Below, piece after piece: positions 12,558 through 22,208 of a stretch of DNA of 64,000 bases; within the stretch, counting starts at the first letter, position 1; the number at the start of each line of letters is the position of its first letter. The position numbers and the translations under genes were made by a program. The notes beneath the pieces are model-generated. The model ran no database searches, had not been told where the DNA came from, and saw only the letters and a list, made by a program, of their open reading frames with translations. Source of the DNA: Halomonas sp. 1513 (GTDB lineage Bacteria; Pseudomonadota; Gammaproteobacteria; Pseudomonadales; Halomonadaceae); NCBI GenBank assembly GCA_001971685.1, contig CP019326.1, positions 496,001-560,000 of the forward strand. Reading direction: 5' to 3'.

Positions 12558-12633
12558 CCCATCGCGAGGCACACCCCACCGGGTTGCCTCCACCACCTTT
12601 CAGAACCCCCGGTCGGCAACCCGACCGGGGGTT
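12531..12633 (+). promoter_or_regulatory. Transcription attenuator of the DAHP synthase gene
   Basis: Four segments give the classic alternative folds. Segment 1 GGTGTGCC (12531-12538) pairs exactly with GGCACACC (12568-12575) in segment 2. The rest of segment 2, CCACCGGGTT (12576-12585), pairs with AACCCCCGGTCGG (12604-12616, segment 3) through AACCC:GGGTT, GGT:ACC and GG:CC with small bulges. Segment 3 pairs perfectly with segment 4 (12621-12633), the terminator. A ribosome stalled on the Tyr-Trp-Tyr-Trp-Phe codons would cover segment 1 and favour 2:3, allowing read-through into aroG. Confidence 0.8.
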
Positions 12634-12643
12634 TTGTTTTTGA
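12604..12643 (+). terminator. Attenuator terminator hairpin
   Basis: A perfect 13-bp stem (AACCCCCGGTCGG with CCGACCGGGGGTT), loop CAAC, and a T-rich run to about 12641. It lies after the leader peptide and before aroG, so it acts within the leader. Confidence 0.92.
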
Positions 12644-12670
12644 CACCATTGCCCAATCAGGAGCCAGACC

Positions 12671-12832
12671 ATGTTCGACCCTATCGCCTCCCCCCTGCCG
12701 TCATGCACTGCTTACTACCGTGGCTATGGCAGCTGGCGATTTAGCGGCGTCCGGTCGGCTCAGCTCGCCACCTCCGGCCGGGTGATCATCGGTGGCCATC
12801 CAGTCCGATGTTCGACACCCTGTACGAGGTAA
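12671..12832 (+). CDS. Possible second aromatic-rich leader ORF upstream of aroG
   Basis: A 53-codon frame begins at ATG 12671 with CAGGAG seven bases upstream, a better ribosome binding site than that of aroG. It carries an aromatic cluster (codons 14-24, AYYRGYGSWRF: three Tyr, one Trp, one Phe). It stops at TAA 12830-12832, inside the aroG ribosome-binding region and five bases before the aroG ATG, so translation of aroG could be coupled to it. No U-tract terminator follows. A shorter frame at 12703-12744 (MHCLLPWLWQLAI) overlaps it without a ribosome binding site. Real translation is unproven. Confidence 0.4.
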   Translation: MFDPIASPLPSCTAYYRGYGSWRFSGVRSAQLATSGRVIIGGHPVRCSTPCTR

Positions 12833-12837
12833 GCGCA

Positions 12838-13920
12838 ATGACCATGACCCTGATCAAGCCAACGCCCAGTGATGCCGCCCCAGCCGCAGGCCTCGCTGCC
12901 GCCGACACCGCCATCGAGGCGCCGCTGCCCACCCCCCAGGCGCTGCGCCAGCAGCTGCCCCTCGATGCCGAACTGCAGAAGCGAGTCGCTGCCCAGCGTG
13001 AGCAGGTCAAGGCGATTCTGGATGGCCGCGACGACCGCCTGCTGGTGGTCGTCGGCCCCTGCTCGATCCACGACCCCCAGGCGGCTCTCGAGTATGCCGA
13101 GAACTTGAGCGTGCTGGCGCGCCAGGTCGAGGACCGGCTGCTGCTGGTGATGCGCGTCTACGTCGAGAAGCCGCGCACCACGGTGGGCTGGAAGGGCCTG
13201 GCCTACGACCCCCACCTCGACGGCAGCGACGACATGGCCCACGGCCTGGCGACGTCGCGAGCGCTGATGCGCGACGTCGTGGCAATCGGCTTGCCGGTGG
13301 CCACCGAGCTGCTGCAGCCGATGGTCGCCAGCTACCTCGATGACCTGCTGGCGTGGACGGCGATCGGCGCGCGTACCACCGAGTCCCAGGTGCATCGCGA
13401 GCTGGCCAGCGGCCTGGCGGCGGCAGTGGGCTTCAAGAACGCCACCGATGGCGGCATCCAGGTGGCCATCGACGCCATCCAGGCGGCGGCCCACGGCCAT
13501 CGTTACCCCGGGTTGTCGGCGTCGGGCCGGCCCAGCCTGCGCCACACGCCAGGCAATGCGCACACCCATGTGGTGCTGCGCGGCGGCCACGGCGAGCCCA
13601 ACTACCGCGCCGAGCATGTGGCGGCGACGCGTCGCACGCTGGCGGCCGCGGGCCTGGCGCCGCGGCTGATGGTAGACTGCAGCCACGCCAATTCGGGTAA
13701 GGACCATCGCCGCCAGAGCGAGGTGCTGCTCGACGTGCTGGACCAGCGCCTGGCGGGCGAGACGGCGCTGTGTGGCGTGATGCTGGAGAGCCAGCTATTC
13801 GAAGGTCGCCAGCCGCTCAAGCCTGGTGGCATGCGCTACGGCGTCTCGGTCACCGATGCCTGCATCGGCTGGGAGACCACCGAGCATCTGCTGAGCCTGG
13901 CCGCCGAGCGGCTGCGTTGA
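12838..13920 (+). CDS. aroG: 3-deoxy-7-phosphoheptulonate (DAHP) synthase, class I
   Basis: DAHP synthase condenses phosphoenolpyruvate and erythrose 4-phosphate, the first step of the shikimate pathway. I chose ATG 12838, with GAGG eight bases upstream, giving 360 residues (E. coli isozymes 350-356). An in-frame ATG at 12808 lacks a ribosome binding site. Family sequence includes VVVGPCSIHD near residue 73, EKPRTTVGWKGL, ARTTESQVHRELASGL, GHGEPNY and DCSHANSGKD with metal and substrate ligands. A long N-terminal extension (residues 1-45) precedes the barrel. The attenuator upstream implies control by aromatic aminoacyl-tRNA levels. Which amino acid inhibits the enzyme cannot be read from the sequence. 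Confidence 0.95.
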   Translation: MTMTLIKPTPSDAAPAAGLAAADTAIEAPLPTPQALRQQLPLDAELQKRVAAQREQVKAILDGRDDRLLVVVGPCSIHDPQAALEYAENLSVLARQVEDRLLLVMRVYVEKPRTTVGWKGLAYDPHLDGSDDMAHGLATSRALMRDVVAIGLPVATELLQPMVASYLDDLLAWTAIGARTTESQVHRELASGLAAAVGFKNATDGGIQVAIDAIQAAAHGHRYPGLSASGRPSLRHTPGNAHTHVVLRGGHGEPNYRAEHVAATRRTLAAAGLAPRLMVDCSHANSGKDHRRQSEVLLDVLDQRLAGETALCGVMLESQLFEGRQPLKPGGMRYGVSVTDACIGWETTEHLLSLAAERLR

Positions 13921-13944
13921 CGTTATCCAAGGAATTGATTGTCG

Positions 13945-14457
13945 ATGAAGTTTCGTTTCGAATCCCATGAGCCCGTGGTGTATCGCCGCAAGGCACGCCT
14001 GATCAGCGTGGCCATGGCCGCCCAGTTGATCGTGCTGGGCATGCTGTTCTCCCAATTGCTGACCCGCGCCTTCGGCTCCAGCCTGTGGCTCAACGCCCTG
14101 GGGGTGCTGCTTGGCCTGGTGGCCACCAGTCTGGTATTCGCGGCGCTGCGCGAGCGCCCGTGGATGCAGGAGATGCGCTACGTCTGGCAGCTCAAGCACC
14201 ACTTGTCACGCGTCAGTGGCTACCTGCCGGCGCTGCGCCGCGGCGTCGCAGAGCACAACCACGTGGCGCTGGGCATCCTCAGCTTCTACCACCAGGGCAT
14301 GGCGCAGCTCGCCGAGCTCAACGGCCGCACCCTGGACGACGACAGCGAGCTGATCGCCGAGCGTGAGCAGCTGCGCCAGCAGCGCGAACGGCTGGGCCTG
14401 CCGCTGGAGGTGGACGGCTACGATACCGAGGACCTGGCCGCCTTCAAGCGCGGCTAA
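13945..14457 (+). CDS. DUF3087 family membrane protein
   Basis: The product is 170 residues with two transmembrane helices near residues 20-42 and 47-68 (VAMAAQLIVLGMLFSQLL and LNALGVLLGLVATSLVFAAL). A soluble helical C-terminal domain follows, rich in Glu, Arg and Gln (ELIAEREQLRQQRERLGLP). I recognise it as DUF3087, found in marine and halophilic gammaproteobacteria, with no assigned function. AAGGAA lies ten bases before ATG 13945; a TTG at 13939 is an alternative start. It follows aroG by 24 bases and converges on ppk1 with only seven bases between. Confidence 0.78.
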   Translation: MKFRFESHEPVVYRRKARLISVAMAAQLIVLGMLFSQLLTRAFGSSLWLNALGVLLGLVATSLVFAALRERPWMQEMRYVWQLKHHLSRVSGYLPALRRGVAEHNHVALGILSFYHQGMAQLAELNGRTLDDDSELIAEREQLRQQRERLGLPLEVDGYDTEDLAAFKRG

Positions 14458-14464
14458 GCCCCTC

Positions 14465-16666
14465 TCAAGCCTTGCTGGCGTAGGCGTAGAGCAGCGTCTC
14501 CTGGGCGCTGATCGGCGCGGCGTCGCCCAGTTCGCGTTTGGTGTAGTGGCCGTCGCTATCGAGCAGCCAGCTCTGGCAGTTGTCGACCAGGTAGGTCTCG
14601 AGGTCCTTGCGCACGCGTGCGGCCAGCTTTGCGTCGAGCAGCGGGAAACAGGTCTCGACGCGGTGGAACATGTTGCGCTCCATGAAGTCGGCGCTGGACG
14701 CCCACACCTCTGGGCTGGCGTCGTTGTGGAAGTAGAACACCCGGGTGTGCTCGAGGAAGCGGCCGATGATCGAGCGCACCCGGATATTGTCCGAGATGCC
14801 CGGGACCCCGGGGCGCAGGCAGCACATTCCGCGAATGATCAGGTCGCACTCCACCCCGGCGTGGGAGGCGCGATACAGCGCGCGGATCAGCTTGGGCTCG
14901 GTGAGCGAGTTGCACTTGATGATCAGGTGCGCCCGGCGGCCGGCCGCGGCGTGAGCGGCTTCGCGGTCGATCATCGCCACCAGCCGCTCGTGGAGAGTGA
15001 AGGGGGCGTGCAGCAGGTGCTCGATATGCCGCGCCTTGCCCATCCCCGACAGCTGCTGGAAAACCTTGTGGACGTCCTCGCACAGCGTCTCGTGGGCGGT
15101 CAGCAGGCTGTAGTCGGTGTACAGCTTGGCGGTGCCAGCGTGATAGTTGCCGGTGCCGAGATGGGCGTAGTAGCGCAGCTCGCCGCGCTCGCGACGCACG
15201 ATGTGCATCAGCTTGGCGTGGGTCTTGTAGGCCATCACGCCGTAGATGACGATGGCCCCGGCCTCCTGCAGGCGCGAGGCGAGTGCCAGGTTGTCGGCCT
15301 CGTCGAAGCGCGCGCGCAGTTCGATCACCACCGTGACCTCCTTGCCGCCGCGGGCCGCCTCGACCAGCGCCGAGACGATCGCCGAATCGGCGCCGGTGCG
15401 GTAGAGGGTCTGCTTGATGGCCAGCACGGCCGGGTCGCGGGCCGCCTCGGCGAGCAGCTCCTCCACCGGCGAGAAGGCGTGGAAGGGGTGGTGGAGCAGG
15501 ATGTCGCTGTCCTTGATCGCCTCGAACAGCGAGTCGTGCTTCTTGAGGGCCTTGGGTAGCCCCGGGGTAAACGGGCGGTAGCGCAGCTCCGGGCGCTCGA
15601 CGTCGGCGAGTACCGCCATCATGCGGGTCAGGTTGACCGGCCCCTGGACCCGGTAGAGGTCGCTCTGCTCGAGCTCGAACTGCGTGAGCAGGAAGTCGGC
15701 CAGCGGTTCCGGGCAGTTGTCGGCGACCTCCAGGCGCACGCCGCTGCCGTAGCGCCGCGCCAGCAGTTCGCCGCGCAGCGCCGAGGCCAGGTCGGAGACC
15801 GCCTCGGGGTCGACCGACAGGTCGGCGTTGCGGGTCAGTCGGAACTGGTAGCAGCCGCGCACCTGCATGCCGGGGAACACCTCGTGGGCGTGGGCGTGGA
15901 TCATCGACGACAGGAACACGTACTCGCTGTAGCCCTCGGCGCAGCACGCCGCGGGCAGTGCGATCAGACGCGGCAGCGAGCGCGGGGCGGGCAGGATCGC
16001 CAGGCCGCCCTCGCGGCCGAAGGCGTCCTTGCCCTCCAGCTCGACGATGAAGTTGAGGCTCTTGTTGACCAGTCGCGGGAAGGGGTGCGACGGATCCAGC
16101 CCGATGGGGCTGATCACCGGCATGATCTCGTCGTCGAAATAGTCGCGCACCCAGGCCTGCTGGGCCGGTGTCCACTGGTCGCGGCGGCGAAAACGCAGGT
16201 GCTGCTCCTCCAGCGCCGGGATCAGGGTGTCGTTGAGCAGCCGGTACTGGCGCTCGACCTGCTCATGGGCGATGCGCGAGATCTCGCCGAGCACCTGGCG
16301 CGGCAGCATGCCGTCGGCGCCGGTGCTGTCGTTGCCCAGCGCCAGCTGGTGCTTGAGGCCGGCGACCCGGATCTCGAAGAACTCGTCGAGGTTGGAGGAG
16401 AAAATCAGCAGGAACATCAGCCGGTTGAGCAGCGGGTGCGCGGTGTCCAGCGCCTGCTCGAGCACGCGGATATTGAACTGCAGGTGCGACAGCTCGCGAT
16501 TCAGGTAGAGCGATGGGTCGTCGAGATCGAGCGCTGCCGGGTCGCCCTTGGCGCGCACCCCGGTGCGGGTCCGGTTGACCCGCAGCGGCAGCGGTTCGGC
16601 CGCCGCGGGCGTCTCTGCGGGCGGCGGCGACTGGTCGGGGTCTGGCACGGCGCGCGGGTCTTGCAT
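14465..16666 (-). CDS. ppk1: Polyphosphate kinase 1
   Basis: Ppk1 reversibly transfers the ATP gamma-phosphate to inorganic polyphosphate through a phosphohistidine. At 733 residues it is somewhat longer than E. coli Ppk (688), the excess being a proline- and alanine-rich N-terminal tail of about 45 residues. The N domain begins LYLNRELSHLQFNIRVLEQA. The phosphorylated histidine lies in YKTHAKLMHIVRRE, and the second catalytic histidine region is in the PLD-like C2 domain (FHRVETCFPLLD). GAGGAG lies five bases before the ATG. hemB lies 53 bases upstream on the same strand, so the two may be co-transcribed. Ppx, the opposing enzyme, is encoded at 5902-7443. Confidence 0.97.
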   Translation of the reverse strand: MQDPRAVPDPDQSPPPAETPAAAEPLPLRVNRTRTGVRAKGDPAALDLDDPSLYLNRELSHLQFNIRVLEQALDTAHPLLNRLMFLLIFSSNLDEFFEIRVAGLKHQLALGNDSTGADGMLPRQVLGEISRIAHEQVERQYRLLNDTLIPALEEQHLRFRRRDQWTPAQQAWVRDYFDDEIMPVISPIGLDPSHPFPRLVNKSLNFIVELEGKDAFGREGGLAILPAPRSLPRLIALPAACCAEGYSEYVFLSSMIHAHAHEVFPGMQVRGCYQFRLTRNADLSVDPEAVSDLASALRGELLARRYGSGVRLEVADNCPEPLADFLLTQFELEQSDLYRVQGPVNLTRMMAVLADVERPELRYRPFTPGLPKALKKHDSLFEAIKDSDILLHHPFHAFSPVEELLAEAARDPAVLAIKQTLYRTGADSAIVSALVEAARGGKEVTVVIELRARFDEADNLALASRLQEAGAIVIYGVMAYKTHAKLMHIVRRERGELRYYAHLGTGNYHAGTAKLYTDYSLLTAHETLCEDVHKVFQQLSGMGKARHIEHLLHAPFTLHERLVAMIDREAAHAAAGRRAHLIIKCNSLTEPKLIRALYRASHAGVECDLIIRGMCCLRPGVPGISDNIRVRSIIGRFLEHTRVFYFHNDASPEVWASSADFMERNMFHRVETCFPLLDAKLAARVRKDLETYLVDNCQSWLLDSDGHYTKRELGDAAPISAQETLLYAYASKA

Positions 16667-16719
16667 CTCGCCTCCTCAGGCAGAAGAAGGGCCCCGCGGC
16701 TGGATGCGGTCCCTTGCGG

Positions 16720-17904
<1,185 letters not shown>

Positions 17905-17961
17905 CTACAGTGATGATTTGCTGCTCTCGGGCGGCAGCATCGCGGTCACAAGGAGAGCGAT

Positions 17962-18624
17962 ATGAGCAAGCAGGTGGCGGTCATTCTGTCGGGCTGCGGC
18001 GTCGAGGACGGCGCCGAGATCTATGAAACCACCCTGACCCTGTTGCGGCTCGATCAGTTGGGGATTGGCTATCGCTGCTTCGCCCCGGACATCGACCAGC
18101 ACCACGTCATCGATCACCTGCGTGGCGAAGAGGCGCCGGATGAGACGCGCAACGCGCTGGTGGAGGCCGCACGCCTGGCGCGCGGTGAGGTCAGTGAACT
18201 CGCCGAGCTCGACGCCGAGGAGTTCGATGCGGTGATCCTGCCCGGCGGCTTCGGCGTGGCCAAGACGCTGAGCGATTTCGCCGTTGTCGGCAGCGACATG
18301 CAGGTGCTCGATGCACTCGCGGCGCCGCTGGTGGCCTTCCACGAGGCGCGCAAGCCGATCGGCCTGATGTGCATTGCCCCGGTGCTGGTACCGAGGCTGT
18401 TCGGCGAGGGCATCGCGGTAACGATCGGTCACGACCCGGCGGTGTCCGGGGCGATCAGCGCTATGGGCGGCCTGCACCGTGCCTGCAAGGTCGACGATAT
18501 CGTGGTCGACTTCGAGCACCGCATCGTCACCACCCCCGCCTATATGCTCGCCGAGAGCATCAGCGAAGCGGCTAGCGGGATCTTCAAGCTGGTCGAGCGT
18601 ATCGATGAGTGGATGGAGCTCTGA
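17962..18624 (+). CDS. elbB: ElbB, DJ-1/PfpI-like isoprenoid-associated glyoxalase
   Basis: The product is 220 residues of the class I glutamine amidotransferase / DJ-1 fold. The nucleophile elbow is in KPIGLMCIAPVL (Cys near residue 137), and the N-terminal strand is VAVILSGCGVEDGAE. Family members have weak glyoxalase activity and were linked genetically to isoprenoid synthesis in E. coli; the physiological substrate is unclear. AAGGAGAG precedes the ATG. It is divergent from hemB and convergent with tatC. Confidence 0.93.
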   Translation: MSKQVAVILSGCGVEDGAEIYETTLTLLRLDQLGIGYRCFAPDIDQHHVIDHLRGEEAPDETRNALVEAARLARGEVSELAELDAEEFDAVILPGGFGVAKTLSDFAVVGSDMQVLDALAAPLVAFHEARKPIGLMCIAPVLVPRLFGEGIAVTIGHDPAVSGAISAMGGLHRACKVDDIVVDFEHRIVTTPAYMLAESISEAASGIFKLVERIDEWMEL

Positions 18625-18682
18625 CTCGGGCGTACCCTACTAGCTAGCGCCGGAAAGAGCGCGGTGACTGGTCGCAAGGGCG

Positions 18683-19459
18683 CTACTCCTCTTGCTCACG
18701 TTTCTTGCGCTGCGCCAGCCGGCCGAACAGCAGCCCTACCTCGTAGAGCAGGTACATGGGTACCGCCAGCAGGCTCTGGGAGATGATGTCCGGCGGGGTC
18801 AGCAGCATGCCGACGACGAAGCAGCCGAGGAAGATGTAGGGGCGCTTCTTGGACAGGCTCTCTACGCTGGTGGCGCCGGAGAAGATCAGCAGGAAGGTGG
18901 CGATGGGGATCTCGAAGGCCACGCCGAAGGCGAAGAACAGCTTGAGCACGAAGTTCAGGTAGGCGTTGATATCGGTCATCACCGCCACGTTCTCCGGCCC
19001 GGTCTGGGTGAAGAACTGGAACAGCAGCGGGAACACCACGTAGTAGGCAAATGCCGCGCCGGCATAGAACAGCGCCACGCTGGAGGCGAGGATCGGAATC
19101 GCCAGGCTCTTCTCGTTGTCGTAGAGGCCCGGCGCGATGAACGCCCAGGCCTGGTGCAGCACGAAGGGTACGGCGATGAACACTGCCACCACCAGGGTCA
19201 GCTTGAAGGGCGCCAGGAACGGCGAGGCGACCTCGGTGGCGATCATCTGCGAGCCTTCCGGCAGCATGTCCATCAGCGGCTGCGCAACGAAGGTATAGAT
19301 ATCGTTGGCGAAGGCGTAGAGGCCGAGGAAGATCACCAGGATCACCACCACCGAGCGCATCAGCCGCGAGCGCAGCTCGATGAGGTGCTCGATCAAGGGG
19401 GCCTGGGACGCTTCATTGTGCTGGTTGCGCTGCTTGTCTCGAGAGGCGTCGTCGCTCAT
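18683..19459 (-). CDS. tatC: Sec-independent (Tat) translocase subunit TatC
   Basis: TatC is the polytopic receptor for twin-arginine signal peptides. It has 258 residues with six predicted transmembrane helices. Family sequence includes LIEHLIELRSRLMRS at the N-terminus and FEIPIATFLLIFSGA. The start overlaps the tatB stop by four bases. It is the last gene of the tatABC set, and the C-terminus is a basic tail (LAQRKKREQEE). Confidence 0.98.
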   Translation of the reverse strand: MSDDASRDKQRNQHNEASQAPLIEHLIELRSRLMRSVVVILVIFLGLYAFANDIYTFVAQPLMDMLPEGSQMIATEVASPFLAPFKLTLVVAVFIAVPFVLHQAWAFIAPGLYDNEKSLAIPILASSVALFYAGAAFAYYVVFPLLFQFFTQTGPENVAVMTDINAYLNFVLKLFFAFGVAFEIPIATFLLIFSGATSVESLSKKRPYIFLGCFVVGMLLTPPDIISQSLLAVPMYLLYEVGLLFGRLAQRKKREQEE

Positions 19460-19902
19460 CGTGAGGGCGAATCCTTGTCACTGGGGGGCGATGATGGGGT
19501 GGCCTGCTCGGAGCCCACCGAGTCGCGCCGCGCCTTGCTCGCCAGCGCCTTGTCCAACCGCTCGCTGGCGGCAGGCGCCTCATCCTGGTCGGCTGCGGCG
19601 GGGCTGTGCTGGGCGTCACCCTTGGGCGGCGTGCCGCTATCGGGCTCGGCGTAGCGCTCCACGTCGCGCTTGACCCTGCCCAGGCTCTCGTCGAGCTTCT
19701 TCTGCTGTTCATCGAGTTTCTGGCGCAGCTCTTCCGCCTCGAGCTGGGCGTTGATCTCGCGCTGCATGCCCGACACGGTGCGCTTGATCTTGCCGATCCA
19801 CAGGCCAGCGGTGCGTGCCGCCTTGGGCAAGCGTTCGGGGCCCAGTACCAGCAGGCCAACGACGCCGATGAGCAGTAGCTCGAGAAAGCCGATATCCAAC
19901 AT
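19456..19902 (-). CDS. tatB: Sec-independent (Tat) translocase subunit TatB
   Basis: TatB works with TatC in substrate recognition at the inner membrane. It has 148 residues. A short transmembrane helix starts at the N-terminus (MLDIGFLELLLIGVVGLLVL), followed by the Gly-Pro hinge (GPERLPKAART), an amphipathic helix, and a charged, proline- and serine-rich tail. It starts six bases after tatA and overlaps tatC by four. Confidence 0.96.
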   Translation of the reverse strand: MLDIGFLELLLIGVVGLLVLGPERLPKAARTAGLWIGKIKRTVSGMQREINAQLEAEELRQKLDEQQKKLDESLGRVKRDVERYAEPDSGTPPKGDAQHSPAAADQDEAPAASERLDKALASKARRDSVGSEQATPSSPPSDKDSPSR

Positions 19903-19908
19903 GGGCGA

Positions 19909-20181
19909 TTACTTGCGCTCTTCCTGGTCTTCGGCCTTCTGCTCGGCCTGGACGTCGTAAGTGTGGCCGGCATCCTCTTCGTGGCGGACCTTGGCCTGGG
20001 GCTGGTCGGCGGCCTCGTCGTCCTTTTCCTTGTCCTTGTCATCCTCATGCATGGCCTTCTTGAAGCCCTTGACGGCGCCGCCCAGATCGCCGCCGACGTT
20101 GCGCAGCTTCTTGGTACCGAACACCAGGATGATAATGCCGAGTACGATTAACAGCTGCCAGATACTGATGCCACCTAACAT
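19909..20181 (-). CDS. tatA: Sec-independent (Tat) translocase subunit TatA
   Basis: TatA oligomers form the translocation element of the Tat pathway. It has 90 residues: one N-terminal transmembrane helix ([18 protein letters not shown]), the [20 protein letters not shown] amphipathic helix, and an acidic, lysine-rich tail. It is preceded by hisE in the same direction with a 36-base gap, the order seen in Pseudomonas. Confidence 0.97.
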   Translation of the reverse strand: MLGGISIWQLLIVLGIIILVFGTKKLRNVGGDLGGAVKGFKKAMHEDDKDKEKDDEAADQPQAKVRHEEDAGHTYDVQAEQKAEDQEERK

Positions 20182-20217
20182 GTTGAATCTCCCACTGATC
20201 GAAGTATGCGTGCCGGG

Positions 20218-20559
20218 TCAGGGCGACGGTGTACGGGCGGCTTTTTCGTCCAACCCGGAGGTGCCGAAGCGACGTGCCAGCTCGTCGAGGACCGCCTGGT
20301 GCTCGATGTCGAGGTGCGACAACATCACCAGGCTATGAAACCACAGGTCGGCGGTTTCGGCGACTAACGCTTGACGGTCGCTGTCAACGCCACTGGCCGC
20401 GTCCTTGGCGGCGAGGATCGTCTCGGTGGCTTCCTCGCCGACCTTTTCCAGAATCTTGTTCAGCCCCTTGTGGTGCAGGGCTGCGACATAGGAACTGTCG
20501 GCGGCGGCGTGGCGCCGCTCTGCCAGCACGTCACCGAGTCGTTCGAGTATATCACTCAT
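20218..20559 (-). CDS. hisE: Phosphoribosyl-ATP pyrophosphatase
   Basis: HisE hydrolyses phosphoribosyl-ATP to phosphoribosyl-AMP, the second step of histidine synthesis. I chose ATG 20559, with AGAGG eight bases upstream, giving 113 residues; an ATG three codons earlier abuts the ribosome binding site. The MazG-like fold shows [19 protein letters not shown] and the second Glu/Asp helix [15 protein letters not shown]. In Pseudomonas hisI precedes hisE, but only 32 bases separate it here from ubiB, so hisI is absent from this position. Confidence 0.96.
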   Translation of the reverse strand: MSDILERLGDVLAERRHAAADSSYVAALHHKGLNKILEKVGEEATETILAAKDAASGVDSDRQALVAETADLWFHSLVMLSHLDIEHQAVLDELARRFGTSGLDEKAARTPSP

Positions 20560-20591
20560 GGGGGTCATCCTCTGTCGCAAGGGAGTGGGGG

Positions 20592-22208
20592 TCAATGCCA
20601 GGCGAGCAGCAGCACGCCCAGGGCCGCCACGGCCACCACCGGCCAGGGTTGCTGTATGGCCCATCCCAGCAGCGGCTGCCAGGCCAGGGCCGCGGCCAGC
20701 AGCAGCACGCCGAGTCGCAGCCGGCGCGCGCCGCGGCTGCTGGACACCAGTTGGCGTCGCATGCCGACCAGGGAGTCGGCCTGGCGACGGCGCTGCTGGC
20801 GCTCGAGTTGGGCCCGGGACATCACCTGGTGGGCGAGTACCGGCAGCTCGGGCAGTTGGCGGGTCAGCTCCGGCGCCTGGCGCTTGAGCGACTCCCACAG
20901 CCCGCTGGGGCCGGCGCGCTCCTTCATCCAGCGCTCCAGGTAGGGTTTGGCGGTGCTCCACAGGTCGAGGTCGGGGTAGAGCTGGCGCCCCAGGCCCTCG
21001 ATATTGAGCAGGGTCTTCTGCAGCAGCACCAGCTGCGGCTGGACCTCCATGTTGAAGCGCCGCGCGGTCTGGAACAGCCCCAGCAGGACCTGGCCGAAGG
21101 AGATGTCCTTGAGCGGTTTCTCGAGGATCGGCTCGCACACCGCGCGGATCGCCGCGGCGAACTCGTTGGCGCGGGTGTCTTCGGCGACCCAGCCCGACTC
21201 GATATGCAGGGCGGCGACTTCGTAGTAGTCCTGGTGGAAGAACGCCAGCAGGTTGCGCGCCAGGTAGTCCTGGTCCTCGCGGGTCAGGCTGCCGACGATA
21301 CCGCAGTCGATGGCGATGTACTGCGGGTCCTGGGGATTGCCGCGGGTCACGAAAATATTGCCGGGGTGCATGTCGGCGTGGAAGAAGTTGTCGCGGAACA
21401 CCTGAGTGAAGAAGATCTCCACGCCGCGCTCGGCGAGTTTCTTGAGATCGGTCTGCTGGGCCTTGAGCGCGGCGAGATCGGCCACCGGCACGCCGTGGAT
21501 GCGCTCCTGGACCATCACCCGGGTGCGGGTCAGCGACCAGTGGATGGCCGGCACGTAGAGTATCGGCGAATCCTTGAAGTTGCGCTTGAGCTGCGAGGTA
21601 TTGGCGGCTTCCTTGTGCAGGTCGAGCTCGTCGAACAGCGTCGACTCGTAGTCGCGTACTACCTCCACCGGGCGCAGCCGTCGCGCCTCGGGCACCCTCG
21701 CCAGTACCTGCGCCACGCGGTACATCAGCGCCATGTCCTGACGCATCACGCGGTCGATGGCGGGACGGATGATCTTGACCACTACGTCCTCGCCGCCGTG
21801 CAGCCGGGCGGCGTGGACCTGGGCGATCGAGGCCGAGGCCAGCGGGGTGGTGTCGAAGCTGGCGAAGGCCTCGGCCAGCGACATCTCGAGCTCCTCCTCG
21901 ACCAGTGCCACGGCCTCGTCGCCGGGGAAGGGCGGCACCTGGTCCTGGAGGCGCTTGAGCTCATCGGCGATGTCGGGGGGCAGCAGGTCGCGGCGGGTCG
22001 ACAGCATCTGGCCGAACTTGACGAAGATCGGCCCCAGCGCTTCCAGCGCCAGGCGCAGCCGCTCACCGGGAGAGCGGTTGCCGATCGGCACCAGCCGCAG
22101 CGGCGAGAGCTGGAAGCACAGGCGCAGCCACCACGGCAGGCGCTCCAGCGGAATCAGCGTATCCAGCCGATAGCGGGTGATCACCCACAGGATGCGCAGC
22201 AGCCTCAT
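20592..22208 (-). CDS. ubiB: Ubiquinone biosynthesis regulatory kinase-like protein UbiB
   Basis: UbiB is an atypical protein-kinase-like ATPase (ABC1/ADCK family) needed for ubiquinone synthesis. It has 538 residues. The KxGQ signature appears as [16 protein letters not shown] near residue 75. The alanine-rich nucleotide loop is [11 protein letters not shown], and the catalytic-loop segment is [13 protein letters not shown]. Two C-terminal transmembrane helices follow. GGAGG precedes the ATG, which overlaps the ubiJ stop. It is the third gene of ubiE-ubiJ-ubiB. Confidence 0.97.
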   Translation of the reverse strand: MRLLRILWVITRYRLDTLIPLERLPWWLRLCFQLSPLRLVPIGNRSPGERLRLALEALGPIFVKFGQMLSTRRDLLPPDIADELKRLQDQVPPFPGDEAVALVEEELEMSLAEAFASFDTTPLASASIAQVHAARLHGGEDVVVKIIRPAIDRVMRQDMALMYRVAQVLARVPEARRLRPVEVVRDYESTLFDELDLHKEAANTSQLKRNFKDSPILYVPAIHWSLTRTRVMVQERIHGVPVADLAALKAQQTDLKKLAERGVEIFFTQVFRDNFFHADMHPGNIFVTRGNPQDPQYIAIDCGIVGSLTREDQDYLARNLLAFFHQDYYEVAALHIESGWVAEDTRANEFAAAIRAVCEPILEKPLKDISFGQVLLGLFQTARRFNMEVQPQLVLLQKTLLNIEGLGRQLYPDLDLWSTAKPYLERWMKERAGPSGLWESLKRQAPELTRQLPELPVLAHQVMSRAQLERQQRRRQADSLVGMRRQLVSSSRGARRLRLGVLLLAAALAWQPLLGWAIQQPWPVVAVAALGVLLLAWH

